Positions 1-10,712 of a stretch of 64,000 nucleotides of DNA are shown in pieces. A program made the translations under genes and the position numbers. The first letter of the stretch is position 1. The number at the start of each line of letters is the position of its first letter. The notes under the pieces are model-generated. The model saw nothing but the letters and a program-made list of their open reading frames with translations. It ran no database searches and was not told the DNA's origin. The stretch is taken from contig CM064495.1 of NCBI GenBank assembly GCA_032716605.1, positions 20,623,836 to 20,687,835 on the forward strand, read 5' to 3'. The stretch comes from Paralithodes platypus. Its lineage: Eukaryota > Arthropoda > Malacostraca > Decapoda > Lithodidae.

Positions 1-2160
1 GCTCTACTACCTGCGGACATATACGGATTCCGTCCCGGCCGAGGTACGATAGATGTGCTGCTGAGATTGGAGTACCTGATACAGGATGCTTATCGGGGCA
101 AGAGGGTCCTGCTGGCCGCCTTCATTGACATCGCTGGCGCTTTTGATTCTGCATCCCATACCGGTATTCTCTATAAGCTGAGGAAGATGGGGATGGGTGG
201 TACAGTCCTGTCATGGTTCCGCAGCTTTCTCCAGGACAGGACTATCAGCGTATCAATCGGAACATCGGAGTCGAGACCCTTCCGTGTCCGCCGGGGGGTC
301 ATCCAGGGTTCGAGCCTCAGCCCTCCCCTGTTTAATGCCCTGCTGTCTGATATGCCCCGCTCCCGGTCTGCTAGCACGCTGGCCTACGCAGATGATATCA
401 CGATCGTGAGCTCCGCCAATTCCCTACAGGAGGCGCAAGAATCCCTACAGGCGGCGGTTGAGGAGTTTTACGAATGGGCGTCAGCGTAGGGTCTGCAGCT
501 GAACACCCAGAAGAGTGCCTTGATGTGCTTCACTCTGAAGACCAAGCTCCCGGGAATACCACGTGTGGTGATGGGGGGCGAATCGATCCCATATCGGAAC
601 CGTCATACATTCTTGGGCCTACGCTTAGATGGGCCTATCCTGACGTGGCGGGCCCATATCGACTATCTGAGGTCAGCGTGTGTGAAACGTCTAGGCCTCA
701 TGAAGTGTATAGCCAGTTCCAAGTGGGGGGCAGCGAGGGATGACCTCCTCCGGTTCTACATGGCTTTCATACAGGGCAAGTTGGCGTATGGAAGTGCAGT
801 GTATGGGTCTGCATCGGCCTCTGTCCTGCGGAAACTGGACCCCATCCACAACGCGGCCATACGGATCGCCCTGGGTGCTTTCTGCTCTTCACCAACAACA
901 TCCCTCATGGCGGAAACTAGGCTGTTGCCGCTATCCTGGGTCAGGGTAATGGCAGACTGTATGTGGGCGCGACGGGTGACGGCCTTCCCTAGTACACATT
1001 CACTGGCGGCGTCACATGCCTCCTCTGGGGTATCGGTGGTGGCCCTGTTGTGGCCCTTGAAGAGCCGTAGACCCTTCCTCGTGAGAAGCCTCCTTCACTA
1101 TCGCAATCTGGGGGTAGGACCACCGTCTCCCTCGCCTGTCCCGTCAGTGTCGCCAGTACCGCCCTGGAGGGATATCTCCTCTGTGGTCAGGACCACATTC
1201 CACAGGGGTTTCAAGAAGAATACGGATGCGGGGCAAGCCAGGGTTTACTTTGCGGAGCTGACGGCAACCCGTTATGTAGGGTCCTTCAGTATCTTCACGT
1301 TCGGTTCAGTACTACCACCATCCTCGGCCACAGCAGCGGTCTACTATGAGGACCTTTCCCTCTGTCAGACGTGGCGACTCGCCGGTCACCCGGTCATAAC
1401 GGTGGAGCTCTACGCCATCCATCGGGCACTGATCTTCATACGGGCCAATCTCCAGCCGGAAAGGGTGGTCATCTACACGGATTCCCTCTCATCCCTCCAT
1501 CTCCTCCGGTCGGGCACCCCGTCGTCCAATATAGTGTTCGTCTATGATATTTTGGGTGTTCTACTACGATGTCAGGCCCCCCCTTGGTTGGTTGTGCTCC
1601 AGTGGGTTCCGTCACATACCGGTATCCTAGGCAACGAGGTGGCTGACAGGGCGGCGGCGATGGCACACTCTTCAGTGCCCCTGGAGCATCTGGACTGGGA
1701 TCAGCGTACCCATGACGCCGTCGTCAGGAGGGCATGTTGAAGCCAGTGGGATCGGGAGCTGCGTCCCCTGCTGAGATTCACTACACTGGGCAGATACCGG
1801 GACACCTCGTGCCTGCAGTCTTGGAGTCGCCACCCCCTCCGCAGACTGGACGTGGCTCTAGCGAGGCTGCGCATCAGCCACTCGGCACTGTCCCATCATC
1901 TCCATCGCCTGCGTATGGTTGCCAGCCCATCCTGCCGATGGTGTAACCTCCCTGAGACCCCAGAACATCTAGTGGAAGAGTGCCCCAGGTTCTACAGCTA
2001 TCGGGTTACGTTGCGTGCACGGGTCCGGAGGTTGGATGCAGGTGGGGTTGGATTGAGATTGCTCCTGGGTGGTACGGATATCGATGAGGTCAGGAAGCTT
2101 GAGCTCTCAAGATGTTTATGCACATATCTCCTGGCCACGGGAATTGTTCATATCCTGTAG
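1..2160 (+). pseudogene. Non-LTR retrotransposon polyprotein, RT plus RNase H, 5' end outside window
   Basis: The protein would copy the element's RNA into DNA at its target. One frame is readable from the first base to the stop at 2158-2160. It holds RT palm blocks ('AFDSASH' near 145, 'GVIQGSSLSP' near 295, YADD near 390), a thumb, an RNase H domain at about 1290-1660 and a CX2CX7HX4C zinc knuckle near 1933-1985. The frame is broken only by in-frame stops, TAG at 487-489 and TGA at 1738-1740; no frameshift is seen. In RNase H the usual first aspartate ('TDGS') reads 'TFGS', while the later E, D and 'SHTG...NEVAD' residues remain. RT followed by RNase H and a zinc knuckle fits the I/R1/Jockey assemblage of non-LTR elements; I cannot fix the clade. 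The codon composition is GC-rich compared with the AT-rich DNA that follows, which suggests a recent arrival. Confidence 0.85.
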
Positions 2161-2530
2161 TATGAGAACCCACTGACGACTCGTCTTACAGGGCCAAGCG
2201 AGTGTCTACCACCCGAGCGCCCTTCCAACCACACAAGAACAAGAACAAGACGTGGCTGTGAACCTCCTCACAATTATGACAATTTCACGAGGATCTGGCC
2301 TTTACAGTAGCATCTACTTATATCTATTTAACTCTGTCATGTCTATAGAGTCTCTGGATAGTGTAGAATTGATTATTAATAGCGCTATTAGTACAAGGTA
2401 GGGATTATGACGAATTAATGGAGACCCTCCCGTTTTCCTTTGCGATCGTGTTGCCATCTCTCGAACGCGCGGCATGCTATTTTCAGATTTGTAGCGTCTC
2501 TCTTTCTTCTCTATCCAATCTGTATTCTAT
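2161..2530. other. No gene; probable 3' untranslated part then unique AT-rich DNA
   Basis: The first 100 bases after the stop of the RT/RNase H element are GC-rich like the element and are probably its 3' untranslated region. A CAAGAA repeat lies near 2235-2250. No poly(A) or target duplication was found. The rest is AT-rich and I recognise nothing in it. Confidence 0.4.
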
Positions 2531-2717
2531 GCGGAAAACAAGCCTCGATTAGAGACTGAGGGGCAGGAAAAAATCAGTAGCCGTTTAGCCAAGCACGACA
2601 ACACTAGTGCTCGTTGAATATTATCAGTGCAGTTAATCTCCATCAACAACTTCATACATAGATAAGGGAAGACTGGCCGTTTGTTTGGTATATTAATATT
2701 ATTCATGTATTCAAATA

Positions 2718-3010
2718 TTTTTTTTAGTTTCCTCCCTAGACCTCCATCAAGCTTAGAAAAAACACCCCCTAGACCTCCCTTCAAGATAAATGTATACATT
2801 TTTCGGTAGAAAAATGTCCCGGCCGTAGGCCGATTCCTCTTAAAATTGCAGGCTCGCTATCGCTCGCCAGGAAATAATAGACACCTAAATGGCACGAAAG
2901 GTCTTAAAATTGACAACGAAATGGGGCAAAAGGTGTTAAAATCGTCAAACCTATGGGTGAAACGTCTTATAATCTCAAAACTAGTGGGACTAAACATTAG
3001 GGAGAAGGGT
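2718..3010 (+). repeat. Hairpin repeat family, copy 1
   Basis: This is the first of eight copies of one dispersed family in this window. Shared landmarks in order are: 'TTTCCTCCCTAGACC', a short palindrome around 'TTTTTCGGTAGAAAAA', a GC hairpin 'CCGGCCGAAGGCCGG' (one base differs here), 'GCTCGCTATCGCTCGCC', and then three to four degenerate units of about 31 bp carrying 'GTCTTAAAATCGCCAAA' and 'AATGGGGC'. It has no coding capacity and I know no named family. Confidence 0.75.
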
Positions 3011-3150
3011 ACAAAGGAGTACAAAGGAAATCAAGCAACAACAGATCCAGTGACCCTTCTAGGTTGCTTGTCCTCCAAAACACTGAGGATCAAGTGTCCA
3101 AACAGTGGTTTAGAGTGGGTAAGGGAACACTCCAGTGTGTCCAGACAAAC
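3008..3150 (-). mobile_element. CR1-type element, isolated 3' untranslated fragment
   Basis: This stretch matches, in reverse, the 3' untranslated region that follows the RT at 14013-14297, and the same region at 38463 and 44365. It starts with the family's 3' tail, read here as ACAAAGGAGTACAAAGG. Only the last 120-140 bases are present, which is typical of a severely 5'-truncated non-LTR insertion. Confidence 0.6.
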
Positions 3151-3358
3151 GGTCTGCCTCCCCTAAGTCTATCATTGTCCTCATTCATTTGTGGACTATT
3201 TATATGTTAGACGTCTGTTTCTTAGCTTGTTGGCCAATGGGTTAGCTAGGACGAATATAACTGTTTCGTTCGGGGATAACATTAAAACTCATATGTATCC
3301 TCGATATGAAGCACAAAAAAAACTAAAAAAAACTAAAGGTAATTAAACACCTCGTATT

Positions 3359-3804
3359 TTAACCCGTCCAGCACCAGCGATGCGTCTGGCGCGTCGGCGA
3401 TGTATGTAACGCACAGCCCCAGCGACGCGTCTGACGAGTCACCCTAATTGCTCCGACCGTAACCTCAGGTGTAGCCACTCGAGAGGGCTCAGATTTGTAT
3501 GGGAACTGTGTACGTATCCCACGCAACCGTGCCGATGGTTGAAAACTCTCAAAGTCCACGTGCGTGCGCGTGAGCGCGCAACAACCTGTTTTTTTGGGGA
3601 AATTGCCTTCAAGTTTTTACTCTTGTAAAATCCGTTTTCGGGGGCTCTGTAGGACCATTTTTTGAGCTTTTTGATCGGTTTTTCGTGGTTTTTCCTTCAT
3701 TCCTAACCCATTCGCTATTGTTTCTGGAATAAAAACCATTTTTCAAAACCGGCCGGGTTCTGGGTGTACATTTATTAATAATCAGCCGGGGCTCGACGGG
3801 TTAA
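3359..3804. mobile_element. TTAA-flanked MITE (piggyBac-like), family 2
   Basis: TTAA at 3359-3362 and 3801-3804 brackets a 438-bp segment whose ends are imperfect inverted repeats, CCCGTCCAGCACC on the left and CCCGTCGAGCCCC as the complement of the right end. TTAA duplication with ends starting CCC is the known signature of piggyBac superfamily elements. It contains no transposase, so it would be non-autonomous. The left half contains degenerate internal repeats around 'CCAGCGACGCGTCTG'. Confidence 0.6.
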
Positions 3805-3805
3805 T

Positions 3806-4228
3806 AGAATAATAATTACGGTCAATATATAGGAGACGCAACAATATGGGTAGCAAATTTCTAATGGTAGTTTTGGGTTCCTATCATCATATGCTTCATT
3901 TCTATATACTTTGTATACCCGGCAAAACAAAAAAATCTTGGGACTTTTCATTTTTTGTTTTTCTTGGGATTTTTTTTTTTTGGTCATTAACCTAACCAAA
4001 AAACCTAACTTAACCTAACCTAATAGCCCCCAAATACATTTAGGTTAGGTTAGGTTAGGTTTGTTGGTTAGGTTAATGAAAAAAAAAAAACTCATGAAAA
4101 AAAAAAAATCCCAAGATTTTTGTTTTGTTTTAAACATATATAAAAATGAAGCAAATGGTGATAGGCACCCAAAACTACCATTAGAACTTTGTTACGTCTC
4201 CTGTATATTTACCATAATTACATTGAAT
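3806..4228. mobile_element. Foldback element with telomere-like apex
   Basis: The left arm (about 3812-4022) and right arm (about 4032-4225) are inverted copies. Paired landmarks include the poly-A/T stretches, 'CTACCATTAGAA' and 'CGTCTCCT'. The apex is two facing runs of the AACCT telomere unit at 3989-4022 and 4040-4076. It directly abuts the TTAA MITE that ends at 3804. There is no coding capacity. Confidence 0.65.
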
Positions 4229-4723
4229 AAGTATATCTCGTTTATGGAAATAACATTAACTTAACGTAAGATAATGTATATTTAATCAGTGTATTATTTT
4301 GTTACAGTCATGGCTTCTCGATCCTGTGACTAAACTTGTCACAACTCTGAGGTTTGCAGTCGAACCGAAACTCGTAGACGTTCTCCAAGTAAGATCTGTG
4401 TTATTCCGTTATATTACAAATTGTTCAGTATAGTGTTGGTGGTCTCCTATAGTTGAGCCCTGATAATTACTGAACATGTTATAATCTTGATTAGACTCAG
4501 AAACGTGGAAATAATACACATTCGAAGGTAGGGAATTATTGAGAGTCGGTCTCTGATTGTGCCGTAATAAGCAAATATTTTCCACAAGTAGTTGGTCGTA
4601 GTTGGTGATTTTAGAAAGGTCTCGAAAGACGAGACTACTATATTCTCTGGAAAGCCAAGGAGGAAGGAAATGTGTTTCACAGGAGTCGCAACGCATAAGC
4701 TATTATTGGAAAATTTGGCAAGA
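4229..4723. other. No gene recognised
   Basis: Unique-looking sequence between two MITEs. Short open frames on both strands show no recognisable motif. I see no support for a gene. Confidence 0.4.
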
Positions 4724-4946
4724 ATGTAGTTACCGGGTGTACCGCCCGTCTTGTTTACACTACGCGGACGCTCACCATCATGTTCCCGTCTATTTTGACT
4801 GCCTTTGGATACAAAAATACATTACCCTAACCAAACAACCTAACCTAACCTAACCTAGTATTATAGATTTATAAGTATTTATTTTATTATAAGTATTTAT
4901 AGATGATTATGTTGTATATCGGTAGTGGTACACCCGGTAACTACAT
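4724..4946. mobile_element. MITE with 20-bp perfect inverted ends, copy 1
   Basis: The ends are exact 20-bp inverted repeats, ATGTAGTTACCGGGTGTACC. The 223-bp body contains an AACCT telomere-like run (4826-4857). A second copy at 17331-17554 differs at only a few positions, so mobilisation was recent. No coding capacity is present. Flanks share a 'GGCAAG'-like motif, so the true ends may lie a few bases further out. Confidence 0.75.
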
Positions 4947-5179
4947 CCATCCCGAAAATTTAAATAAGATGGTCACTAATTTTCCCATGGATTTTTTTAT
5001 TTTTCCCTGTTAGTTTTCATCAATATATAGTGTTTGGAAATAATTACAACCCTCGGCGAAACCGTTTTCCCCATTATACAAGGATCTTAAGACACGCAGC
5101 CTGATAGTGGGGAGGGCTATGAAGTACAGGGAAAATGAGGGGTTAAATGTGTAAAACGGCGATAAAAACGTATTTTAGC

Positions 5180-5610
5180 AAAACTTGGCTCAGGTTTTAA
5201 GGTATTTTAAAGGCCTAAAACCCAATATTTTGAAAACCCGAGCCAAGTTTTGGCCAAAGCTGGCTCGGATTTTGAGAGTTTGTAGACAAAAAAATTACAG
5301 TAACTTAATTTAGAAATTTGGCTCAGGTTTCCCGAAATTGCAAAGCCATAAAACCTCTAATTTTGGAAAACCCGAGCCAAGTTTTGGCAAAACTTGGCTC
5401 GGATTTTGCGAGTTTTAAGAGTAAACAAATTACAGTAACCTAATTTAGAATTTTGGCTCATGTTTCCCTAAATTGCAAACCCCAAAAAGCATAATTTTGG
5501 AAAATTCGAGCCAATTTTTGGCAAAACTTGGATCGTATTTTGAGAATCGAAAAAGACTAACGAAATGTCGGAAATCGGCTCATCATTTCCCTAATTGCAA
5601 AGCCATATAA
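5180..5610. repeat. Diverged tandem repeat, unit about 130 bp
   Basis: Three to four units carry the pair 'GGCTCAGGTTTCCC' and 'CCCGAGCCAAGTTTTGGC'. These form an imperfect inverted repeat within each unit, separated by AT-rich spacer. Divergence rises toward the right end. I recognise no family. Confidence 0.6.
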
Positions 5611-5901
5611 CCAGATTTATCGAAAGCGTAGCACTTATTTAAATCATAAATATCCAGTAACATAGACCTAGTACATTGGATACAAGCCTAATCCACACCT
5701 AACGCCTACAATGTGTCCGTAGTACCTAGTAGGCCTACGTGGGATACAACACGAACCCTTACCGGTGCCATGGCGGTTGGGCCGCCGCCCATTTAGTATT
5801 CGGGTGTATCTGTAAATACTACCGCAACTACGAATCTTGTTTCTGAGACCTTGTACCGGTATATTAACCTAACCAAACAACCCAACCTAACCTAACCTAG
5901 A

Positions 5902-6090
5902 CCCAGTATGTGGGATACTGGACTAACCCTTGCATGCCAGGTACAGCGGATTCATAGTACTCAGTACGTGGGATACTAAACTAGCCCTTGCATGCCAGGT
6001 ACAGCGGATTCATAGTACTCAGTACGTGGGATACTAAACTAGCCCTTGCATGCCAGGTACAGCGGATTCATACTACTTAGTACGTGGTAT
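5902..6090 (+). repeat. 58-bp tandem array, left arm of the Merlin element
   Basis: The word 'TGCATGCCAG' recurs at 5931, 5989 and 6047, giving an exact 58-bp period over three full units and a part. The units are the reverse complement of those at 10048-10672. An AACCT run immediately precedes the array at 5866-5900. Confidence 0.85.
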
Positions 6091-6779
6091 TTATTACCCA
6101 TTAATTTCCGGAAGTTTAAACCTAAGCGAAAAAATCTTACCTCTTACACGTCACATCAGTAGGCAAGCACCCATGTTCTGTAAATACTGTCAGGGCAGCA
6201 GTATTATTTCTTGTAGTTTCTACAATAACACTGTGCAGAGGCGAAAATCCTGGACCTTTACAGTCTACCACCATGACTTGACTGGCGATTATCAGGTAAA
6301 TCAAGGTGGGTATCTGTGATTGGCCGATTGCAATGACGTAATCAACATATTACACCCGAGTGATTGGCTCCCGAGGGTATGCGTGATGTAGCCTATGCAT
6401 TATAATGACGTCTTCACAAAAAAAACAATAGGAACCCAGTAGTGTCTCGTGATGTGATGCGCAAAGCTGTGGAAATGAACACCTGTAGTTTCGACAGAGA
6501 TGGGCAGGTGGAGTTAGTGTTGACTAAAAAGCTGGTGGACAGACCTCGGGAGACAGGTGAAAATGGCGTGTGTACGAATCGGTGCCGTCTATAGGAAGGT
6601 ATTGACAACCATGTTACGAAAAAATTCCATGTTAAAATTGAAGACAACCCGGATACGAGCCCCATCGATAGTTATCAGTGTTCTAGAAGTTTCATGGACG
6701 ATACTATGTTGGTGTTCATGTAATTACTGTCGCAAATTCACTATAAGTGAAATACGAGAAACTGTTGGATTGTTCACCG
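6091..6779. other. No gene recognised
   Basis: The stretch holds CCAAT-like and TGACGTAA-like words near 6310-6410 that resemble the sequence outside the right array at 10789-10850. Short open frames on both strands show no domain. I see nothing that supports a gene. Confidence 0.4.
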
Positions 6780-6945
6780 ATAAACAGGGAACGTGAGCTG
6801 GGTTTAGACCATCGCGTACCCATAAACAGGGAACGTGAGCTGGGTTTAGACCGTCGCGCACCCATAAACAGGGAACGTGAGCTGGGTTTAGACCGTCGGT
6901 TAGTTTTCGGTTAGGTTAGGTTAAGTTAGGTTAGGTTAGGCTAAT
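6780..6945 (+). repeat. 42-bp tandem repeat followed by a telomere-like run
   Basis: Three units with an exact 42-bp period ('TAAACAGGGAACGTGAGC' at 6781, 6823 and 6865) are followed by a TTAGG run at 6903-6943. The end 'TTAGGCTAATGT' also occurs at 11718, suggesting both belong to one dispersed element. Confidence 0.75.
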
Positions 6946-7839
6946 GTTGAAAATACTAAAATGCGATGGTCCTCGGTATTAAACAACACTGTATATCGAA
7001 GAAAAATTAACAACAAAATAAAATTAACTAGTTAAAAGGCTGTCCGGGGTCTCTTCAATATTTACCAAATTCCATTATAGTACCATATACTTTTATTAGA
7101 TTTTGACGAGGCTTAAAACACATTTTCATATGATGTTTAGAGAATATAAAATCCATATTTGTTTTCAAATATTGCAAAATAATTGGTGACCAACTTATTT
7201 AGTTATACTCTATTATTTTCCTTTTTCATGGGCGTGGTAATGAGAGCCTTCGACTTCATTATTCTATCTTCCCTGGGATTCTTCGGACATTATAAAGATG
7301 ATGTAATTAAATTCATACATCGATTTTATCGTGGCCTACAGGTTTCTTATACCATGTATTTCATTCCTATATGTGTCTAAATGCGTGTAAACATTTATTA
7401 CTGATTCTGAAAAAAACAAAATATCCTCTATGTCGCCTACCTCGCAAGAGGCGGGTGTCTTTGTTTACATCCGCCGCGATGAAGAAGAAGAAGAAGAAGA
7501 AGAAGAAGCGTTGGGGAAAATTTGGTTTTTGCCCCCTACTGTTTAAATATATGACAATTTCAATAAATCCTGTGGGGGGAGGGGGGATTTTGTATCCCAC
7601 GGCAAACGGTTATGGCCAAATAGTTATTTTTCGCGAGTAAAGGGGCGTGTTTTTAGATTGTTGTTTAATGGGTAAATATGCATTTCCTAGTATTATCACA
7701 CCTCAAAACACCCTTACACAACTCTAAACTAGATAAAAACAATAGAAACGATTTTTTAGCAATTTAATTACATCATCTTTATATTGACCGACTCTTCTTC
7801 TTCTTCATCTTCTCCTTCTTCGGTTTCTTAATGTAGGGT
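6946..7839. other. No gene; contains a GAA microsatellite
   Basis: AT-rich DNA with a (GAA)n run at 7481-7509 and a pyrimidine-rich CTT stretch near 7793-7825. The short open frames around the microsatellite are low complexity. Nothing here supports a gene. Confidence 0.45.
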
Positions 7840-8015
7840 TGGATGCTGGCCATCAATGGGCGTGCCAGAAGAGGGAAAGAGTGGCTGCAACGTGTGTGTC
7901 ATTAGTTTTGGCTGCAATGGGCATGCCAAGAGGAAAGGGCACCGTATTTGCAACGGGCGTGTCACTGGTTTTGCCTGCCATGGGTGTGCCAAGAGGTGAT
8001 GTATAGCTGACTGCA
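7840..8015 (+). repeat. Degenerate repeat of a 'GCAATGGGCGTGCCA' word, block 1
   Basis: Four degenerate units carry the word 'TGCAATGGGCGTGCCA' (variants CAACGGGCGTGTCA and CCATGGGTGTGCCA). The same word repeats at 11160-11265 on the same strand, beyond the right arm of the Merlin element. The short open frames across it are artefacts of the repeat. Confidence 0.55.
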
Positions 8016-8288
8016 ACGGGCTCTGGGTATACCCGATAGTAGCAGGAGCGATGTTTTTTCATGATACAAAAAATAACAGGAATAATTACTCAAATAAATT
8101 TTTTTTTATAGCTTCTATGGAGTTAATGATTTTTAAAGTTCAGGTACGAAATGTATATAATCCTACAATAACTTAGTAAATTGAGTATAAAGCACAATCA
8201 CCGCGTAAACAGTCCGTAGACTGCGAGAATCGTAGCAAAGCCATCTTCTTTTTTCTTCTTCTCTGAATGTTGTGTTGTAAGCCCATAT

Positions 8289-8370
8289 TCTATTGGCCGT
8301 GACGTCACACAAAGGTTTGGCTTTGTATTGGCTGTTGCGGAGGGAGTGTATGTGAAAACAGTGACGTCAT
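8289..8370 (+). promoter_or_regulatory. CRE and CCAAT motifs upstream of the Merlin transposase
   Basis: Two perfect TGACGTCA palindromes (8300-8307 and 8362-8369) and two inverted CCAAT boxes ('ATTGG' near 8292 and 8330) lie within 150 bases of the first good ATG at 8442. TGACGTCA is the CREB/ATF site and CCAAT binds NF-Y. A promoter role is inferred from position. No TATA box is obvious. Confidence 0.45.
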
Positions 8371-8441
8371 AGTCAGCGTTGCCTAGTGTTCTTTTTATTG
8401 TAGTATTCAGCGGGATCTTTGATTTTCTCGCAGTAGCCGGC

Positions 8442-9979
8442 ATGTCATCATCTGAAACGGATTTTGTGTGTGTTCGCTCCAATCTCGGTAAAAGAAAAAG
8501 AAAAATAAGCCCAACAATACAAGCATATTTAGATGAACCAGAATCGAGTGATGGGCAAACAAAAGTGGATTTTTGGCAATCCTCATCAGATGAAGAACCC
8601 ATGAAAACAGTTACCCGGTCTGTTCAAGCATATGGTACATCTACTTCCCAGGTGAAGCCCTCTGTGACATTTAATTTGGGCTTATTGGACGATTCATTTG
8701 ACTTACTTGACAATACCCCACTATTGCAAAGAGTAAAATGTAATAAAACACAGCATGAAAATATAGAAAATAGGCCTACCCATTTCAGTGACATTTTTCC
8801 TAGCGATAATAGTAGTGACACTGATTTTTCCTGCTTTCAAGGCATTTCTAAAGGCCAAGGGATAACAACTGGAATTATTGAAGCTGAACTTCACACTGAA
8901 AACTCCTCTCAATCGTCTCACCCTCTCCCTTTTAATTTAGATAGGCCTAACGTGTGTGTAAATAGTGACTCTGTGCAACATTTTAAGTCACTGTCAAGAC
9001 AGCATGAACATGTAGCTTCAACTGAAGAAAAATCACTACAATTTCTGAAAACATTGAATTTAATCCCACCAGATGATACACCATGCCCAAAATGTAAAAC
9101 AAATAACAAAAAGGGAGTTCTGAAATATAGAAAATGTACTTCGAATGATAGAAAGTGTAACGTAAGACTAATCTGCAGTGATGGCACAGGTTGCAAATAT
9201 AGAGTTTCACCATTTACAGATACCTTTTTTGATGGTGCAACATGTTGTTTGTCGTTGGGGACAGTTCTCAAAATTATATATTTTTTATTCACGGTCTGAG
9301 AGTCCATGATGCCATCAGAGAAACAGAGGTAGCGGACAACACTATTACGGATTATTACAATTACTGCCGTGAAGTGTGTGCTTTGGCGATATCTAGTGAG
9401 ACATGTAAGATTGGAGGTGCTGGTGAAGTGGTCAAGATAGACGAGTCTAAATTTTTCACTCGTAAATACAATAGTCTTTACGTAATAGTAAATAGTAATT
9501 ACAATAGTAAATAGTAAATAATAATTACAATAGTAAATACAAAAGTCTTGAGTTGTCAACAAGATGGTTGGGTTTTGGGGGGCATTCAGAGGTCCACTAA
9601 GCAGTGCTTTATGGTGAAGGTCAAAGATCGATCTAAGAACACATTGTTGCCTCTTATTCTGCAGCACATCAAACCAGGCACAACAATTATCTCAGACGTG
9701 TGGAAAAGTTATGCAAAGCTGTCGGAATTGGGATATAAACACAGTACTATTTGGCATAAAAAAAACTTTGTAGATCCCCAAAACCCTGTAGTGCATACCC
9801 AGAACATTGAATACTCGTGGAGGTATGCCAAGGCTACATACCCTGAGAGGTATACATCAGAGCAACTCAGAGACAGTTACCTCCAGGAGTAATGTACCGC
9901 AGAAAATACAAGGACAACCTCGTACACCAATTTCTCAGTGACATCCAAAAAATGTTACAAACACAAAGCTCTATGAATG
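8442..9979 (+). pseudogene. Merlin (IS1595/ISXO2-like) transposase, broken
   Basis: This DDE transposase would cut and join the ends of its own element. The first ATG in good context is at 8442. About 200 acidic, serine-rich residues are followed by a cysteine-rich zinc-ribbon-like part (CPKC near 9085, then four more cysteines) and the catalytic domain. Its residues are visible as 'KIDES' near 9436, 'IISDVWKSY' near 9690 and 'NIEYSW' near 9805, a DDE set typical of ISXO2-like transposases. Breaks: the frame changes in a T6 run at 9281-9286; a 71-bp direct duplication of 'GTAAATACAA' with AT-rich filler at 9462-9549 disrupts the region between the first D and 'SCQQDGW'; and TAA at 9890-9892 interrupts the C-terminus, which reopens in the same frame at 9893. 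A good splice donor, G/GTAAGT, lies at 9979-9985. It is unlikely to be functional as written. Confidence 0.8.
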
Positions 9980-10047
9980 GTAAGTACAATTTATTATGTA
10001 TTTGTATTATTCAGTATATACTACAGTCGTATGCTTAAGCCTAAATT

Positions 10048-10672
10048 AGTAGCTGGAATGTAAGGGCTAGTTTTGTATCCCACGTACTGGGTACTATGCA
10101 CTCGCAGTAGCTGGCATGCAAGGGCTAGTTTTGTATCCCACGTACTGGGTACTATGCACTCGCAGTAGCTGGAATGTAAGGGCTAGTTTTGTATCCCACG
10201 TACTGGGTACTATGCACTCGCAGTAGCTGGCATGCAAGGGCTAGTTTTGTATCCCACGTACTGGATACTATGCACTCGCAGTAGCTGGAATGTAAGGGCT
10301 AGTTTTGTATCCCACGTACTGGGTACTATGCACTCGCAGTAGCTGGCATGCAAGGGCTAGTTTTGTATCCCACGTACTGGGTACTATGCACTCGCAGTAG
10401 CTGGCATGCAAGGGCTAGTTTTGTATCCCACGTACTGGGTACTATGCACTCGCAGTAGCTGGCATGCAAGGGCTAGTTTTGTATCCCACGTACTGGGTAC
10501 TATGCACTCGCAGTAGCTGGCATGCAAGGGCTAGTTTTGTATCCCACGTACTGGGTACTATGCACTCGCAGTAGCTGGCATGCAAGGGCTAGTTTTGTAT
10601 CCCACGTACTGAGTACTATGAACTCGCAGTAGCTGGCATGCAAGGGCTAGTGTTGTATCCCACGTACTAGGT
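10048..10672 (-). repeat. 58-bp tandem array, right arm of the Merlin element
   Basis: Ten complete 58-bp units (10048 to 10628) and a partial one, differing from one another at very few bases. They are the inverted counterpart of the array at 5902-6090. An AACCT/TTAGG run follows at 10674-10712. High identity between units indicates recent expansion or homogenisation. Confidence 0.9.
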
Positions 10673-10712
10673 CTAAGTTAGGTTAGGTTAGGTTGTTTGG
10701 TTAGGTTAATAT

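Larger units (their letters stand above)
5866..10712 (+). mobile_element. Merlin-type DNA transposon with repeat-bearing inverted arms
   Basis: A Merlin/IS1595-like transposase pseudogene (8442-9979) lies between inverted arms. Each arm has, from outside in, a 'GAGACCT'-containing segment, the telomere-like motif 'TTAACCTAACCAAACAAC', and an array of one 58-bp unit: 3 units on the left (5902-6090) and 10 plus a part on the right (10048-10672, opposite orientation). Terminal duplications were not identified, so the outer limits are provisional. The 2.3 kb between left arm and gene holds further repeats that may be later insertions. Confidence 0.55.

Noticed and set aside
7367..7640. Lysine- or phenylalanine-rich frames around the GAA run
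   Set aside because: They are made by the microsatellite and appear on both strands.
10048..10672. CRISPR-like array of 58-bp units
   Set aside because: The whole 58-bp unit is conserved, with no variable spacers.
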